DNA of 64,000 nt from Coprobacillus cateniformis. Lineage in GTDB: Bacteria; Bacillota_I; Bacilli_A; Erysipelotrichales; Coprobacillaceae. The DNA is taken from assembly GCF_009767585.1 (NCBI RefSeq), contig NZ_WSNW01000001.1, forward strand, positions 3,494,041 through 3,558,040, in the 5' to 3' direction. This document shows positions 1 through 8,441 of this stretch, piece by piece. The notes under the pieces were generated by a model, which did not search any database, was not told where the DNA came from, and saw only the letters and a list, made by a program, of their open reading frames with translations. The position numbers were made by a program, and so were the translations under genes. The first letter of the stretch is position 1, and each line of letters begins with the position of its first letter.

Positions 1-218
1 GTTCCACCATAATTTTGATTTGTAAACCCTCGTTTACGACCATCCATAATAGTTTTATACGCATTTTGAACCTGTTTAAATTTTTCAGTGTATTCAGCCT
101 GATGAACACTATTAATATTAGCATCTGGGTGATATTTTTTACTTAACTCACGATATGCTTTTTTGACTTCGTCATCACTAGCACTTGATGATACACCTAA
201 CACTTGATATGGATCCAT
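1..218 (-). CDS. J-domain (DnaJ-like) protein, N-terminal part; cut by window edge
   Basis: About 72 residues are visible, beginning MDPYQVLGVSSSASDDEVKK and running off the left end of the window. They form a complete J domain with the HPD motif (KYHPDANI) that stimulates the ATPase of DnaK/Hsp70. The missing C-terminus decides whether this is full DnaJ or, more likely, a short J-domain accessory protein. The start codon overlaps the stop of the upstream DUF5685 gene by one base (TAATG), so the two are translationally coupled. Confidence 0.85.
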   Translation of the reverse strand, partial: MDPYQVLGVSSSASDDEVKKAYRELSKKYHPDANINSVHQAEYTEKFKQVQNAYKTIMDGRKRGFTNQNYGG

Positions 219-1051
219 TACTTCTTATCCTCCGCTTTTTTGTTCCTTTTTATTTCATATTTCAGCCAAACACCACTATATAAGATATTTCTCATTAATG
301 GTGCATTTTCTATAATCGGTAAACATTCAAACACTTCAGCTGATTTTGAAATCATCATTTCTAAAATAGAATAACAATAATCATCAAAATCATCTCTTTT
401 ATAATCATCCAAGAAAGGGTTATATCGTTTCTTTTTTATGTCATCTTCAATATCATCATAAGCATCCATAAAATAAATGAATTTCCCTAGATAAAATCCC
501 AATTCATATAAATCATCACGCCATTCATCATCCTTATAAGCACAAATCTCACCCATAACCTGACCAAAGTATTGAGATATTTCATCTAAATTATGCATCT
601 TCTGATTTTCATATTGATGAATTTGTCTCAGACAATTCTCAATTTTCTCAATCTTATCTGGATATTCATCTTTTATTTTTAAATAACATTTCTCAATCCA
701 TTTCTTATAAATATTCCTTGAAACACGCTTCTCATCCAACCAATCATCCTCACACTTATAATAAGTTAAAACGATTGTCATTTGTGCCGCATAATCAATA
801 CATTCATTAAAACTTTTCAAATATTTATGAATAGGATGCAATAAGCAATGAGACATTTCTTGTTTTGTTTCTGGTTCATATAAACCATTCAGCAACAAGG
901 CTACAAATGTTAAATCATAGTTTAAAGATACCTGCCCTTTATAACCATATTTCTCTTTTAATGTTTGACATAATCCACAATAAAAAGAATGATAGATATC
1001 AAACTCTTTAAACTTTAATTCTGGTTTATTAATGACAACATATCCAAACAT
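218..1051 (-). CDS. DUF5685 family protein
   Basis: This 277-residue soluble protein has no signal peptide or membrane segment. The N-terminal stretch MFGYVVINKPELKFKEFD followed by the Cys pair YCGLCQ is typical of DUF5685 as I recall it. Near residue 195 there is an Asp-rich motif (MDAYDDIEDD) followed by RYNPF, superficially like the Asp-rich metal sites of all-alpha isoprenoid synthases; any enzymatic role is unproven. The start has an AGAGGACGAG ribosome site. It is coupled to the downstream J-domain gene, so a chaperone-linked role is possible. Function is unknown. Confidence 0.7.
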   Translation of the reverse strand: MFGYVVINKPELKFKEFDIYHSFYCGLCQTLKEKYGYKGQVSLNYDLTFVALLLNGLYEPETKQEMSHCLLHPIHKYLKSFNECIDYAAQMTIVLTYYKCEDDWLDEKRVSRNIYKKWIEKCYLKIKDEYPDKIEKIENCLRQIHQYENQKMHNLDEISQYFGQVMGEICAYKDDEWRDDLYELGFYLGKFIYFMDAYDDIEDDIKKKRYNPFLDDYKRDDFDDYCYSILEMMISKSAEVFECLPIIENAPLMRNILYSGVWLKYEIKRNKKAEDKK

Positions 1052-1645
1052 CTCTCGTCCTCTTTCTTTATGACTTATCTATCATACCACTTTTTTTATA
1101 CGATTGTCATTAGTATAGGACTCAGATATTAACTATACATGAACAAAATTAAAAAAACCGTAAAAAAATATCTATCCAAATTAAAAAAACACACAAGTGT
1201 GTCTGTATTTTTCAAGTATTATTATTTATAACTTTTTAGCACATGTCATGATGTAGTCTCTTTTATTGGTTGATATCATTTGTTTTACTTGGTTTAATAC
1301 CAATTTTTGATTCCAAGATTTTTTTGCATAGACTTATGATCGAGCACATGTGAGTTTTCTAGAGTGCATCTTTAAAATATCTCATACCGCCTTGATAATC
1401 AGAATAAACATAAGTATAAATGATTGTTTTCATAAATTTATCATATATCTTTTGAATTTCTTTAGACATATGGTTTCACATGCAAATTGAAATCTAATAT
1501 ATCAATAAGGATGGCTATGACTTTGCCAATTGATAAATTTTATTACGAGTAATCAATATGGTTTTTGGATAACTTTGATTTGTAAAATGAATGAATATAT
1601 TCTGTACATTTATGATAAGCGCTCTTTCAATTAATCATATTCTCT
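1052..1645. other. 594-base gap without an intact gene; possible eroded coding sequence
   Basis: No open frame with a ribosome site is seen. On the minus strand about 1240-1610 gives interrupted protein-like stretches (for example ITRNKIYQLAKS, then after stops MSKEIQKIYDKFMKT and YVYSDYQGGMRYFKDA). The composition looks coding but is broken by several stops, so this may be an old pseudogene. I do not recognise the family. A minus-strand terminator closes the region at 1183-1202. Confidence 0.3.
1183..1202 (-). terminator. Rho-independent terminator
   Basis: The perfect 6-base arms ACACAC/GTGTGT at 1189-1202 are followed, reading the minus strand, by a run of seven T. It would end transcripts from the 1646-3360 gene pair. 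Confidence 0.5.
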
Positions 1646-2617
1646 TTAAGAAACAGAATGCATACAATAGGCTCCCTTTCCACAAAAGTTAGATTTTAAA
1701 TCTAAAAATTTTTCAAGATAGCATAATATTGTATATAACATAGCTCGATTTTCAAATTCTTCACGTGTTTGTGGTAATTCATCGTGTTGATAATGTTTTT
1801 TTAAAATAGATAACTCCTCTTTTAAGCCTTCAACATCATTATTCTCATGATATTCAAAAGACATCTTATTTATAAAATCAGACATATCTAAAGCTTGATT
1901 CCCCACAAAATCAATACGAACAATGAAATCATATATATCTTTAAGGACATTAATTTGTTCTTTCCTCATTAATAAATATTGAAGTTCATATTTTGTATCA
2001 TTTAACAATCGATTATTCACTTCAGCGTAAGTTTGTTTCGTCATCCTTTCAACCAATTCAAGAACATTTTCAAATTCATCAAATAAACTTCCTTGTTTTT
2101 GCTCCTTTAATAAACAAGTTGACATTCTGACTAACAATTCCTTTATGTTTTGATCTAATTCAAATAATGATTGTTCAATCTTTGTCCTTTGAGAAGGCAT
2201 ATATAGATTAATCAAAACACCTATAAGTAGTCCAATCATAAAAATTCCAAATTCGTTTTGAATCCAAAACAAATTCATAGATTCTTCAATTAAATAATGT
2301 GTTGCAATAACAGCATTCATAGCAATTCCATCCTCTAAATGTCCTAAAAAAGAAAGACCAATAAATATGAATAGAAAAATCGCAAAACTCATTGCACTAT
2401 AACCAAAAATCAAAAAAACAACATAGGCACATATGAATGCCAGAAAAAAAGATAAAACTCTTTTTAAACAGATTTGAAATGTCTCTTTACGTGTATTTTG
2501 AATTGTTAACAAACCTACAATTCCAGCACTTGCTGTGTATTGCAATCCAAAACATTGTGCAATAGTCATTGCCAAAAAGAACGCCAATGCCATTTTTATA
2601 ACTTGTAATTGTTTCAC
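1646..2617 (-). CDS. Aromatic acid exporter family (ArAE_1/DUF939) membrane protein
   Basis: This 323-residue protein has four to five N-terminal transmembrane helices (roughly residues 5-140, for example YVVFLIFGYSAMSFAIFLFIFIG). A long cytoplasmic alpha-helical C-terminal half follows, ending in a Cys-containing tail. This matches the DUF939/FUSC-like family related to fusaric acid and aromatic acid exporters. The substrate cannot be told. The start ATG overlaps the stop of the upstream hydrolase by four bases (ATGA), so the two form one operon. Confidence 0.75.
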   Translation of the reverse strand: MKQLQVIKMALAFFLAMTIAQCFGLQYTASAGIVGLLTIQNTRKETFQICLKRVLSFFLAFICAYVVFLIFGYSAMSFAIFLFIFIGLSFLGHLEDGIAMNAVIATHYLIEESMNLFWIQNEFGIFMIGLLIGVLINLYMPSQRTKIEQSLFELDQNIKELLVRMSTCLLKEQKQGSLFDEFENVLELVERMTKQTYAEVNNRLLNDTKYELQYLLMRKEQINVLKDIYDFIVRIDFVGNQALDMSDFINKMSFEYHENNDVEGLKEELSILKKHYQHDELPQTREEFENRAMLYTILCYLEKFLDLKSNFCGKGAYCMHSVS

Positions 2618-3360
2618 TCAACCAACTCCTCTTTATTAATAAAAGTTTGACAAAATAACTGAACAACTTGTTCCTGTTGTGCTTGAGCTGTTATTGTTGC
2701 AACTCCATCTCCAGATTGTTCACCATAATTCCCATAATAAGCATGATTACCCCCTTCAATAGTAAATTCTATTGTATTTTGTGGAAGATTTGGAAAATAA
2801 TTTTGATATTTACCCATATTTAAAACTTGATCCTCAGTCCCATAAAAACTCAAGACCTGCAAAGATGTTTCCGATAAATCTTGAGTAGAATAAGCCCCTA
2901 ATAAAACCAAGCCTTTCAAATTATTTTCATGATTAAAAGCATAATTTGCTGCCATTGCTCCACCTAAAGAATGCCCCATCATATACCAATTCTTAATATT
3001 TGGAAAAGCTGCAATAATCTTATCTGCAGCATTGCTATCAAATATAGCCAATCGAAATGGCATTTTGACTAAAGCGCACATATATCCTTGCTGTGAAAAC
3101 TTTTGCATTAAATTTGTATATGCCAACTCATCCACTTTTGCTCCAGCATAAAAAATAATGCCACCTTTATTCTCGCCCTTTGGTTGGAAAATATAACTGC
3201 TTATATTGTCTTGATAAGACATTTCCTGTGTATTTTGTATATAACTTGCTGGTAAAGCCTCAGCATGATAATAATCATTAACGTATATAAGAAAGACTGT
3301 TACCAAGACAACAATTCCACCTGCAATGACAATACATATTTTCTTGATTCTTGATTTCAC
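2614..3360 (-). CDS. Membrane-anchored alpha/beta hydrolase
   Basis: The protein is 248 residues. An N-terminal hydrophobic segment (IVIAGGIVVLVTVFLIYV, about residues 10-28) acts as signal anchor, leaving the catalytic domain outside. The nucleophile elbow GHSLGG lies near residue 129. An acidic residue follows in YGTEDQV, and the catalytic His is in GGNHAYYG, giving a full Ser-Asp-His triad. This is the typical extracellular Abhydrolase_5 type. Substrate unknown. It is the first gene of a two-gene operon with the DUF939 protein. Confidence 0.8.
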   Translation of the reverse strand: MKSRIKKICIVIAGGIVVLVTVFLIYVNDYYHAEALPASYIQNTQEMSYQDNISSYIFQPKGENKGGIIFYAGAKVDELAYTNLMQKFSQQGYMCALVKMPFRLAIFDSNAADKIIAAFPNIKNWYMMGHSLGGAMAANYAFNHENNLKGLVLLGAYSTQDLSETSLQVLSFYGTEDQVLNMGKYQNYFPNLPQNTIEFTIEGGNHAYYGNYGEQSGDGVATITAQAQQEQVVQLFCQTFINKEELVE

Positions 3361-3484
3361 TTTTTTGCTCCTCTTTTATTGAATTATAAAATAAGTATAG
3401 CATAAACATCCTAAAACATCACTTAATCAACTTTACTAATTTTTTGAAAATGATAAAATAGAAACAGAAAGTATAGGTGATTAT

Positions 3485-4813
3485 ATGGAACAAACATCGC
3501 TTTTTCAAAATCAAAGCCAAGAACCTTTAGCCAGTCGTTTGAGACCACAAACATTATCAGATTATGTGGGACAAAAACATCTTATTGGACAAGGAAAAAT
3601 ATTATGGCAGTTAATAGAGCACGACCAAATTTCCTCTATGATTTTTTGGGGTCCACCCGGAGTGGGAAAAACGACATTAGCAAGAATCATTGCCAATTGT
3701 ACGCAATCTGAATTCATTGACTTTAGTGCCGTCACAAGTGGCATTAAAGATATCAAGGCAGTTATGAAACAAGCACAAGAAAAACAAATGATGGGCATAA
3801 GAACAATTGTTTTCGTAGATGAAATTCATCGTTTCAACAAAGCGCAACAAGATGCCTTTCTTCCTTATGTTGAACGTGGAAGCATTATTCTCATAGGCGC
3901 AACCACAGAAAATCCTTCTTTTGAAATCAACTCTGCCCTATTATCGCGATGTAAAGTCTTTGTTTTACATGGTCTTGAAATTGAAGATATCTTAGATTTA
4001 TTAAAGCATGCCTTATCGAGTGAACAGGGATTCGGTAATGAAAACATTGAAATTGAAGAAAATGGTTTATACATGATTGCATCTTTTTCTAATGGTGATG
4101 CTAGAATGGCATTAAACACTTTAGAAATGGCTGTTTTGAATGGAGAACAACAAGAAAATAAAATCGTCATTTCTCAAAAAATCATTGAAGAATGTACCAA
4201 CCGCAAATCCTTTCTCTATGATAAAAAAGGCGAAGAACATTACAATATCATTTCAGCACTACATAAGTCTATGCGTAATAGCGATGTTGATGCTGCTATA
4301 TATTGGTTAGCCAGAATGTTAGAGGCAGGCGAAGATCCTTTATATATTGCAAGACGTTTGGTAAGATTTGCAAGTGAAGATATTGGGATGGCAGATAGTC
4401 GTGCCCTAGAAATTGCTATTGCTGGTTATCAGGCGTGTCATTTTCTTGGCGTTCCTGAATGCAATGTGCATCTTACACATGTTGTTACATATCTTTCATT
4501 ATCTGTAAAGTCAAATGCATTATATATGGCTTATGAATCTGCAAAAAAAGATGCTTTAGACACTTTAGGTGAACCTGTTCCTTTACAAATTCGCAACGCT
4601 CCAACAAAATTAATGAAAGAGCTTCATTATGGTGAAGGATATCAATATGCTCATGATTATGAAGATAAAATTACATCTATGACATGTCTTCCAGACAAGA
4701 TTGCTGACCATCATTATTATCATCCTACAATGCAAGGCAGCGAAGCTAAAGTTGCTGCTCGTTTACAAACAATTCAAAATTTACGCAATAAACATAAAAA
4801 CAGAAATGAATAG
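3485..4813 (+). CDS. rarA: Replication-associated recombination protein A (AAA+ ATPase)
   Basis: RarA/MgsA is a clamp-loader-like AAA+ ATPase acting at stalled replication forks. The 442-residue length is normal. Walker A GPPGVGKTT lies at residues 56-64, Walker B FVDEIHRF at about 110-117, sensor 1 ATTENPS follows, and the C-terminal tetramerisation region holds HYGEGYQYAHDYE, a family signature. The ribosome site is TAGGTG, seven bases before ATG. It stands alone on the plus strand, divergent from the hydrolase gene, with a strong terminator after it. Confidence 0.95.
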   Translation: MEQTSLFQNQSQEPLASRLRPQTLSDYVGQKHLIGQGKILWQLIEHDQISSMIFWGPPGVGKTTLARIIANCTQSEFIDFSAVTSGIKDIKAVMKQAQEKQMMGIRTIVFVDEIHRFNKAQQDAFLPYVERGSIILIGATTENPSFEINSALLSRCKVFVLHGLEIEDILDLLKHALSSEQGFGNENIEIEENGLYMIASFSNGDARMALNTLEMAVLNGEQQENKIVISQKIIEECTNRKSFLYDKKGEEHYNIISALHKSMRNSDVDAAIYWLARMLEAGEDPLYIARRLVRFASEDIGMADSRALEIAIAGYQACHFLGVPECNVHLTHVVTYLSLSVKSNALYMAYESAKKDALDTLGEPVPLQIRNAPTKLMKELHYGEGYQYAHDYEDKITSMTCLPDKIADHHYYHPTMQGSEAKVAARLQTIQNLRNKHKNRNE

Positions 4814-4854
4814 AATTATCTCCTCATACTCTTAACTATTCTATTATCTACTAC

Positions 4855-4914
4855 AAAAAAACTCTGAGAAGGGAATAAATGAATCAGTTTTCATCTCTTC
4901 AAAGAGTTTTTTTA
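4855..4914. terminator. Bidirectional terminator after rarA
   Basis: AAAAAAACTCT at 4855-4865 pairs with AGAGTTTTTTT at about 4903-4913. The A-rich left arm and T-rich right arm allow it to work for rarA and for the facing cupin gene. Confidence 0.65.
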
Positions 4915-4991
4915 TATACAAAGTTTTTCAAAGTATCTCACTGTACAATCTTTCAAATTTCAAAAAATCCTATCACTTTATTTGAAATTAT

Positions 4992-5423
4992 TTAATCCTC
5001 CATAGCTTCCATTTTTGTCTGATGAATGGTTCCATGAGGGTGATGGGGAGGAGCATAAACAGTTGATAATTTAAGTGGGCAATTCCCAATGTTTATAATA
5101 TTATGCCATATTCCAGCTGGAACAAAAACCGCATCACCAACACATAACTCCCATTGTTCATTTAAACAATCCTTTGAATCTCCCATTTGTGCTAAAGCAT
5201 ATCCTTCTTCAACACGAATAAATTGATCAGTATCCTCATGTCTTTCAATTCCTATATCATCACACAGAGGAATACACATTAAAGTCATTTGTAAATTCTG
5301 ACCTGTCCAAATTGTTGTACGATAATAACTGTTATATTCAGCTGCCCTTATGACATTCGTTGCAAAAGGATATGGTCCAAAATCTGTTGATGTATGACAT
5401 TGACAATTTTGATAAGAATCCAT
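4992..5423 (-). CDS. Small single-domain cupin protein
   Basis: This 143-residue protein has the two cupin motifs: HEDTDQFIRVEEG (about residues 62-74) and GDAVFVPAGIWHNIINIG (about 98-115). The His/Glu positions are those that bind a metal in cupins. Cys residues cluster at the N-terminus (QNCQCH) and the C-terminus is His/Pro-rich. It resembles conserved Firmicutes cupins of unknown substrate. It is a single gene facing rarA, downstream of the dxs-like gene with about 115 bases between. Confidence 0.8.
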   Translation of the reverse strand: MDSYQNCQCHTSTDFGPYPFATNVIRAAEYNSYYRTTIWTGQNLQMTLMCIPLCDDIGIERHEDTDQFIRVEEGYALAQMGDSKDCLNEQWELCVGDAVFVPAGIWHNIINIGNCPLKLSTVYAPPHHPHGTIHQTKMEAMED

Positions 5424-5539
5424 TTTTCTTTCATCATTCTCCTTTTATAAGTTTGATATCTTTTTAGATACCTATTCTATCTTATGAAAGAAGATCACTT
5501 CACAGTTATATAATTTGTACCTATTCTCAGAACAAGCAA

Positions 5540-7291
5540 TTATTTTATCAATGTAAGAATATCCTCAACAATCAGATTTGCATCTAATCGATTTTCAAGC
5601 AATAATTCATATGGATCATAACGATCATAAAACTTCTTTTTTAAACCATAATTTTTAACTTTCATATTTGTTGGACCGTAGTATGAAGCTACTTTTTGTC
5701 CATATCCACCCTCAATAATTCCATCCTCTAATGTTATAACAAGAGAATGACTCATCTTTAATTCATCTAATAAGTCAATATCTAATCCGTGAATAAAAAC
5801 AGGATTAATCAATGTTCCATAAATATCATGCTGTTTTAAAAGATCTATCACCTGTTCACCAATGAAAAAGAAATCTCCAACAGCAATAATAGCAATATCT
5901 TGACCTTTTTTAACAACTTTAGATCTCAAAATTTTATAATTGGTTGTATCAGCAACTCCTTTTGAAATGACTTCCATATGAGGAACCTTAATGGCAATAG
6001 AATGGTCATTTTGTTCAATAGCATAATCTAACATTGCAAAGTATTCTTCTTTATTTGTGGGAGCTAAATAAGTTAAATTTGGAATGTTAGATAATAATGG
6101 AATATCAAAGAAACCTATATGTGTTTCATCATTCATACCAAAAACCGATCCCCAGAAAACAAGCAGAACTGCTGGATTGTTGTTAATACATAAATCTTGA
6201 GAAATTTGATCATATGTTCTTTGAATAAATGTACTAAAAACACCATATACTGGCTTTCCTCCATTTTTAGCAATTCCTGAAGCGAAAGCAACAGCATGCT
6301 CTTCAGCAATACCAACATCAACAAATTGCTGACCAGCAATCTTTCTGTTATTTTCATTCATTCCAATTGCAACTGGTGTTGCTGATGTAATTGCCACAAC
6401 TCTTGAATCATCTTTCATTTTTTTGAGGAGATATTTGCCAGTGAGATCATTATAATTTTCTTTAGTTTCATTAGATAAATATTCTCCTGTTTCAATATCA
6501 AAAGGTCCACCAGCATGAAATTTTTCTTTATTCTTTTCAGCATAATGATACCCTTTTCCCTTGATTGTATGTACATGAATAACAACTGGATAATGACTAT
6601 CTTTCACTTGACGAAAAATGTTAACCATTGCCTCTACATTGTGTCCATCCTCAACATAATAATAATCAAATCCTAATGCCTTAAATAAATTGTTTTCACT
6701 CTTTCCCTTGCTTCTTCTCAATTCTTGTAAATTCCTATAATATCCACCATAATTCTCAGCAATAGACATTTCATTATCATTAATAACAACTATCATATTA
6801 CTCCCTTGTTCAACGACATTGTTCAACCCTTCATAAGCTTCTCCTCCACTTAATGAGCCATCACCAATAACTGCAATAATATTTTCATGATCACCTTTGA
6901 GATCTCTTGCTTTTGCTAATCCACAAGCCAAAGAAATAGAAGTTGATGTATGTCCTATATTAAAAAAATCATGTTCACTTTCTAACGGATTTGTAAATCC
7001 AGATACATCATCATATTGCGCTTTATTTAAAAATGCATCCTTTCGACCAGTTAACATTTTATGAACATAACTTTGATGAGAAACATCAAATACAATTTTA
7101 TCTTTGGGGGAATCAAAAACATAATGCAAAGCAATTGTCATCTCAACCATTCCTAAATTTGGACCCGAATGCCCTCCATGTTGACTCAATTTATGAAGCA
7201 AAGCCTTTCTGACTTCTGCTGATAAAATATTCAATTGTTCTAAAGATAAATATTTCAAATCTTTAGAGTTATTTATAGTTTCTAAATACAT
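5540..7291 (-). CDS. dxs: Divergent 1-deoxy-D-xylulose-5-phosphate synthase (DXS-like) thiamine-diphosphate enzyme
   Basis: Classical DXS condenses pyruvate with glyceraldehyde-3-phosphate. Thiamine-diphosphate motifs GDGSLSGGEAYEGLNN and NDNEMSIAEN, the catalytic Glu (GIAEEHAV), GHTSTSIS, KGKGY and FSTFIQRTYDQ are all present. The protein is short (583 residues against about 620). Two substrate-phosphate arginines of E. coli DXS appear replaced by eye: the DRAG segment reads FWGSVFG and the YPRG segment reads VPHM. The true start is probably the second Met at 7291, nine bases after AGGAGG; the in-frame ATG at 7300 abuts that site. Transcription starts from a MerR-type promoter shared with the divergent regulator gene. 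It may be a specialised paralogue rather than the housekeeping enzyme. Confidence 0.8.
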   Translation of the reverse strand: MYLETINNSKDLKYLSLEQLNILSAEVRKALLHKLSQHGGHSGPNLGMVEMTIALHYVFDSPKDKIVFDVSHQSYVHKMLTGRKDAFLNKAQYDDVSGFTNPLESEHDFFNIGHTSTSISLACGLAKARDLKGDHENIIAVIGDGSLSGGEAYEGLNNVVEQGSNMIVVINDNEMSIAENYGGYYRNLQELRRSKGKSENNLFKALGFDYYYVEDGHNVEAMVNIFRQVKDSHYPVVIHVHTIKGKGYHYAEKNKEKFHAGGPFDIETGEYLSNETKENYNDLTGKYLLKKMKDDSRVVAITSATPVAIGMNENNRKIAGQQFVDVGIAEEHAVAFASGIAKNGGKPVYGVFSTFIQRTYDQISQDLCINNNPAVLLVFWGSVFGMNDETHIGFFDIPLLSNIPNLTYLAPTNKEEYFAMLDYAIEQNDHSIAIKVPHMEVISKGVADTTNYKILRSKVVKKGQDIAIIAVGDFFFIGEQVIDLLKQHDIYGTLINPVFIHGLDIDLLDELKMSHSLVITLEDGIIEGGYGQKVASYYGPTNMKVKNYGLKKKFYDRYDPYELLLENRLDANLIVEDILTLIK

Positions 7292-7315
7292 ATATATCAT
7301 CCTCCTATGAGTTGT

Positions 7316-7346
7316 AGTCTATCACTTAAACTTAACTTTAAGTCAA
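7316..7346 (-). promoter_or_regulatory. MerR-type promoter and operator for the dxs-like gene
   Basis: On the minus strand a -35 TTGACT (7346-7341) and a -10 TAGACT (7321-7316) are separated by 19 bases instead of 17. A perfect 7+7 inverted repeat (ACTTAAA/TTTAAGT, 7324-7343, 6-base spacer) fills the spacer. An overlong spacer holding a dyad is the hallmark of promoters activated by MerR-family proteins, and a merR gene is adjacent. The leader would be very short, with the ribosome site almost at the 5' end. Confidence 0.7.
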
Positions 7347-7352
7347 TACCTA

Positions 7353-7381
7353 TTGATAAATATTTTTATAAGTGCTATTCT
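7353..7381 (+). promoter_or_regulatory. Promoter of the merR gene
   Basis: TTGATA (7353-7358), a 17-base spacer and TATTCT (7376-7381) form a normal SigA promoter that starts right next to the MerR operator, so the regulator probably controls itself too. Confidence 0.55.
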
Positions 7382-7408
7382 AAAGGAAAGCATAGGAGGT
7401 ATAAAGTC

Positions 7409-7828
7409 ATGTACTATACAATTGGTGAAGTTGCCAAAATGTTTAATCTCACACCTTCTACAATTCGATATTATGACAAAGAAGGATTATTACCGTTTGT
7501 AGAACGTCAATCAGGAATCCGCAAATTTTCACAAGATGATGTCAATATGTTAAAAACAATCGAATGTTTAAAAGAAACAGGTATGCCCATTAAAGACATT
7601 AAAATATTTAGTCAATGGTGTTTAGAAGGTGATTGCACTCTTAACGAGCGATTGGAAATGTTTTATCAGCGTCGTGAAATTGTTAAACAACAAATGGCAG
7701 ATTTGCAGGATATTATGGATCATATCGAGTATAAGTGTAACTACTATGAAAAAGCAGTTGCTGCAAATTCAGAAAGCATCCATAAAAATTCAACAAAAAA
7801 AGAAATTAATGAATCTATATCTATTTAA
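7409..7828 (+). CDS. MerR family transcriptional regulator
   Basis: A winged-helix MerR N-terminus (YTIGEVAKMFNLTPSTIRYYDKEGLLP) is followed by a helical dimerisation coil ending near KCNYYEKAV, 139 residues in all. The start at 7409 is chosen because AGGAGGT lies nine bases upstream; an in-frame GTG-type extension to 7307 has no ribosome site and would cross the promoters. Two Cys (IECLKE, WCLEGDC) lie in the middle region, and the effector is unknown. Placement and operator indicate that it activates the divergent dxs-like gene. Confidence 0.85.
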   Translation: MYYTIGEVAKMFNLTPSTIRYYDKEGLLPFVERQSGIRKFSQDDVNMLKTIECLKETGMPIKDIKIFSQWCLEGDCTLNERLEMFYQRREIVKQQMADLQDIMDHIEYKCNYYEKAVAANSESIHKNSTKKEINESISI

Positions 7829-7880
7829 AAGGGAGACTATTATAAACATATGTTTTATAATATCTCCCCTTTTCTTTTAT
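7827..7880 (+). terminator. Terminator after merR
   Basis: AAAAGGGAGA (7827-7836) pairs with TCTCCCCTTTT (7863-7873), with an extended AT-rich inner stem and a following T-rich tract. The hairpin begins inside the stop codon. Confidence 0.7.
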
Positions 7881-8133
7881 CTATTCCATTCAATCATAAA
7901 GATTCAGCTATTTTCATCATTCAGCACTCATGATTTAGAAATATACAATGCATTTAATCTTTTTTTAAAAGCGTACATTGTGATAAATCCTATTTAGAAT
8001 TTTGACCATATCCTTTCACAATTATCTATACTTGATAAAATAATAGTGAAAGCCTTGATATTTCATCTTTAGTATATGTATTTCACCCTTTCATTTCTCA
8101 CATCTTACTATAAATCAAATGAAAATAAAATGT
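7829..8133. other. Intergenic gap, about 300 bases
   Basis: Beyond the merR terminator I see only AT-rich sequence. The plus-strand open frame that crosses the end of merR into this gap (to 7997) has no ribosome site or family resemblance and is treated as chance. Confidence 0.4.
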
Positions 8134-8160
8134 AAAAAGATTGTTATCTTACAATAACAA
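8134..8160 (-). terminator. Terminator of the DUF2089 operon
   Basis: TTGTTAT/ATAACAA arms (8141-8147 and 8154-8160) are followed on the minus strand by TCTTTTTA. It lies eight bases beyond the last gene of the operon. Confidence 0.6.
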
Positions 8161-8168
8161 CCTCATTT

Positions 8169-8432
8169 TTATAATCTAATGGATATAAATGTTCCATCAA
8201 CTGCCTCAACATGCAGCATCTCCAAACCCTTATTTTCTTTTAATATATCAATACATTCATTGAGCAATACACTTATAACGTCTTTTGTAACCAAAACATT
8301 ATATGGTTCAGGTATATAGTGTTTGATATCATCAAACACTATATCAGGAATAAGTTTCACTACAAAACCAATCATTCTAATCGGTATAGGCATAGAAATT
8401 CGAATATCACTTGTTCTGATTTTAACTTTCAT
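8169..8432 (-). CDS. Small conserved protein, third gene of the DUF2089 operon
   Basis: This 87-residue protein has a mildly hydrophobic centre (PIPIRMIGFVVKLIPDIVF). Its C-terminal part (LLNECIDILKENKGLEMLHVEAVDGTFISIRL) is related by eye to the C-terminus of the gene upstream (VSECLDEEIEGDFVNVEGADGTVVRVFV). The pair may therefore have arisen by duplication, one copy having lost the N-terminal SHOCT-like helix. The gap to the upstream gene is nine bases. Function is unknown. Confidence 0.65.
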   Translation of the reverse strand: MKVKIRTSDIRISMPIPIRMIGFVVKLIPDIVFDDIKHYIPEPYNVLVTKDVISVLLNECIDILKENKGLEMLHVEAVDGTFISIRL

Positions 8433-8441
8433 GATTAGCCT

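Noticed and set aside
7307..7408. Upstream extension of merR
   Set aside because: It crosses the divergent promoters and lacks a ribosome site; AGGAGGT supports the start at 7409.
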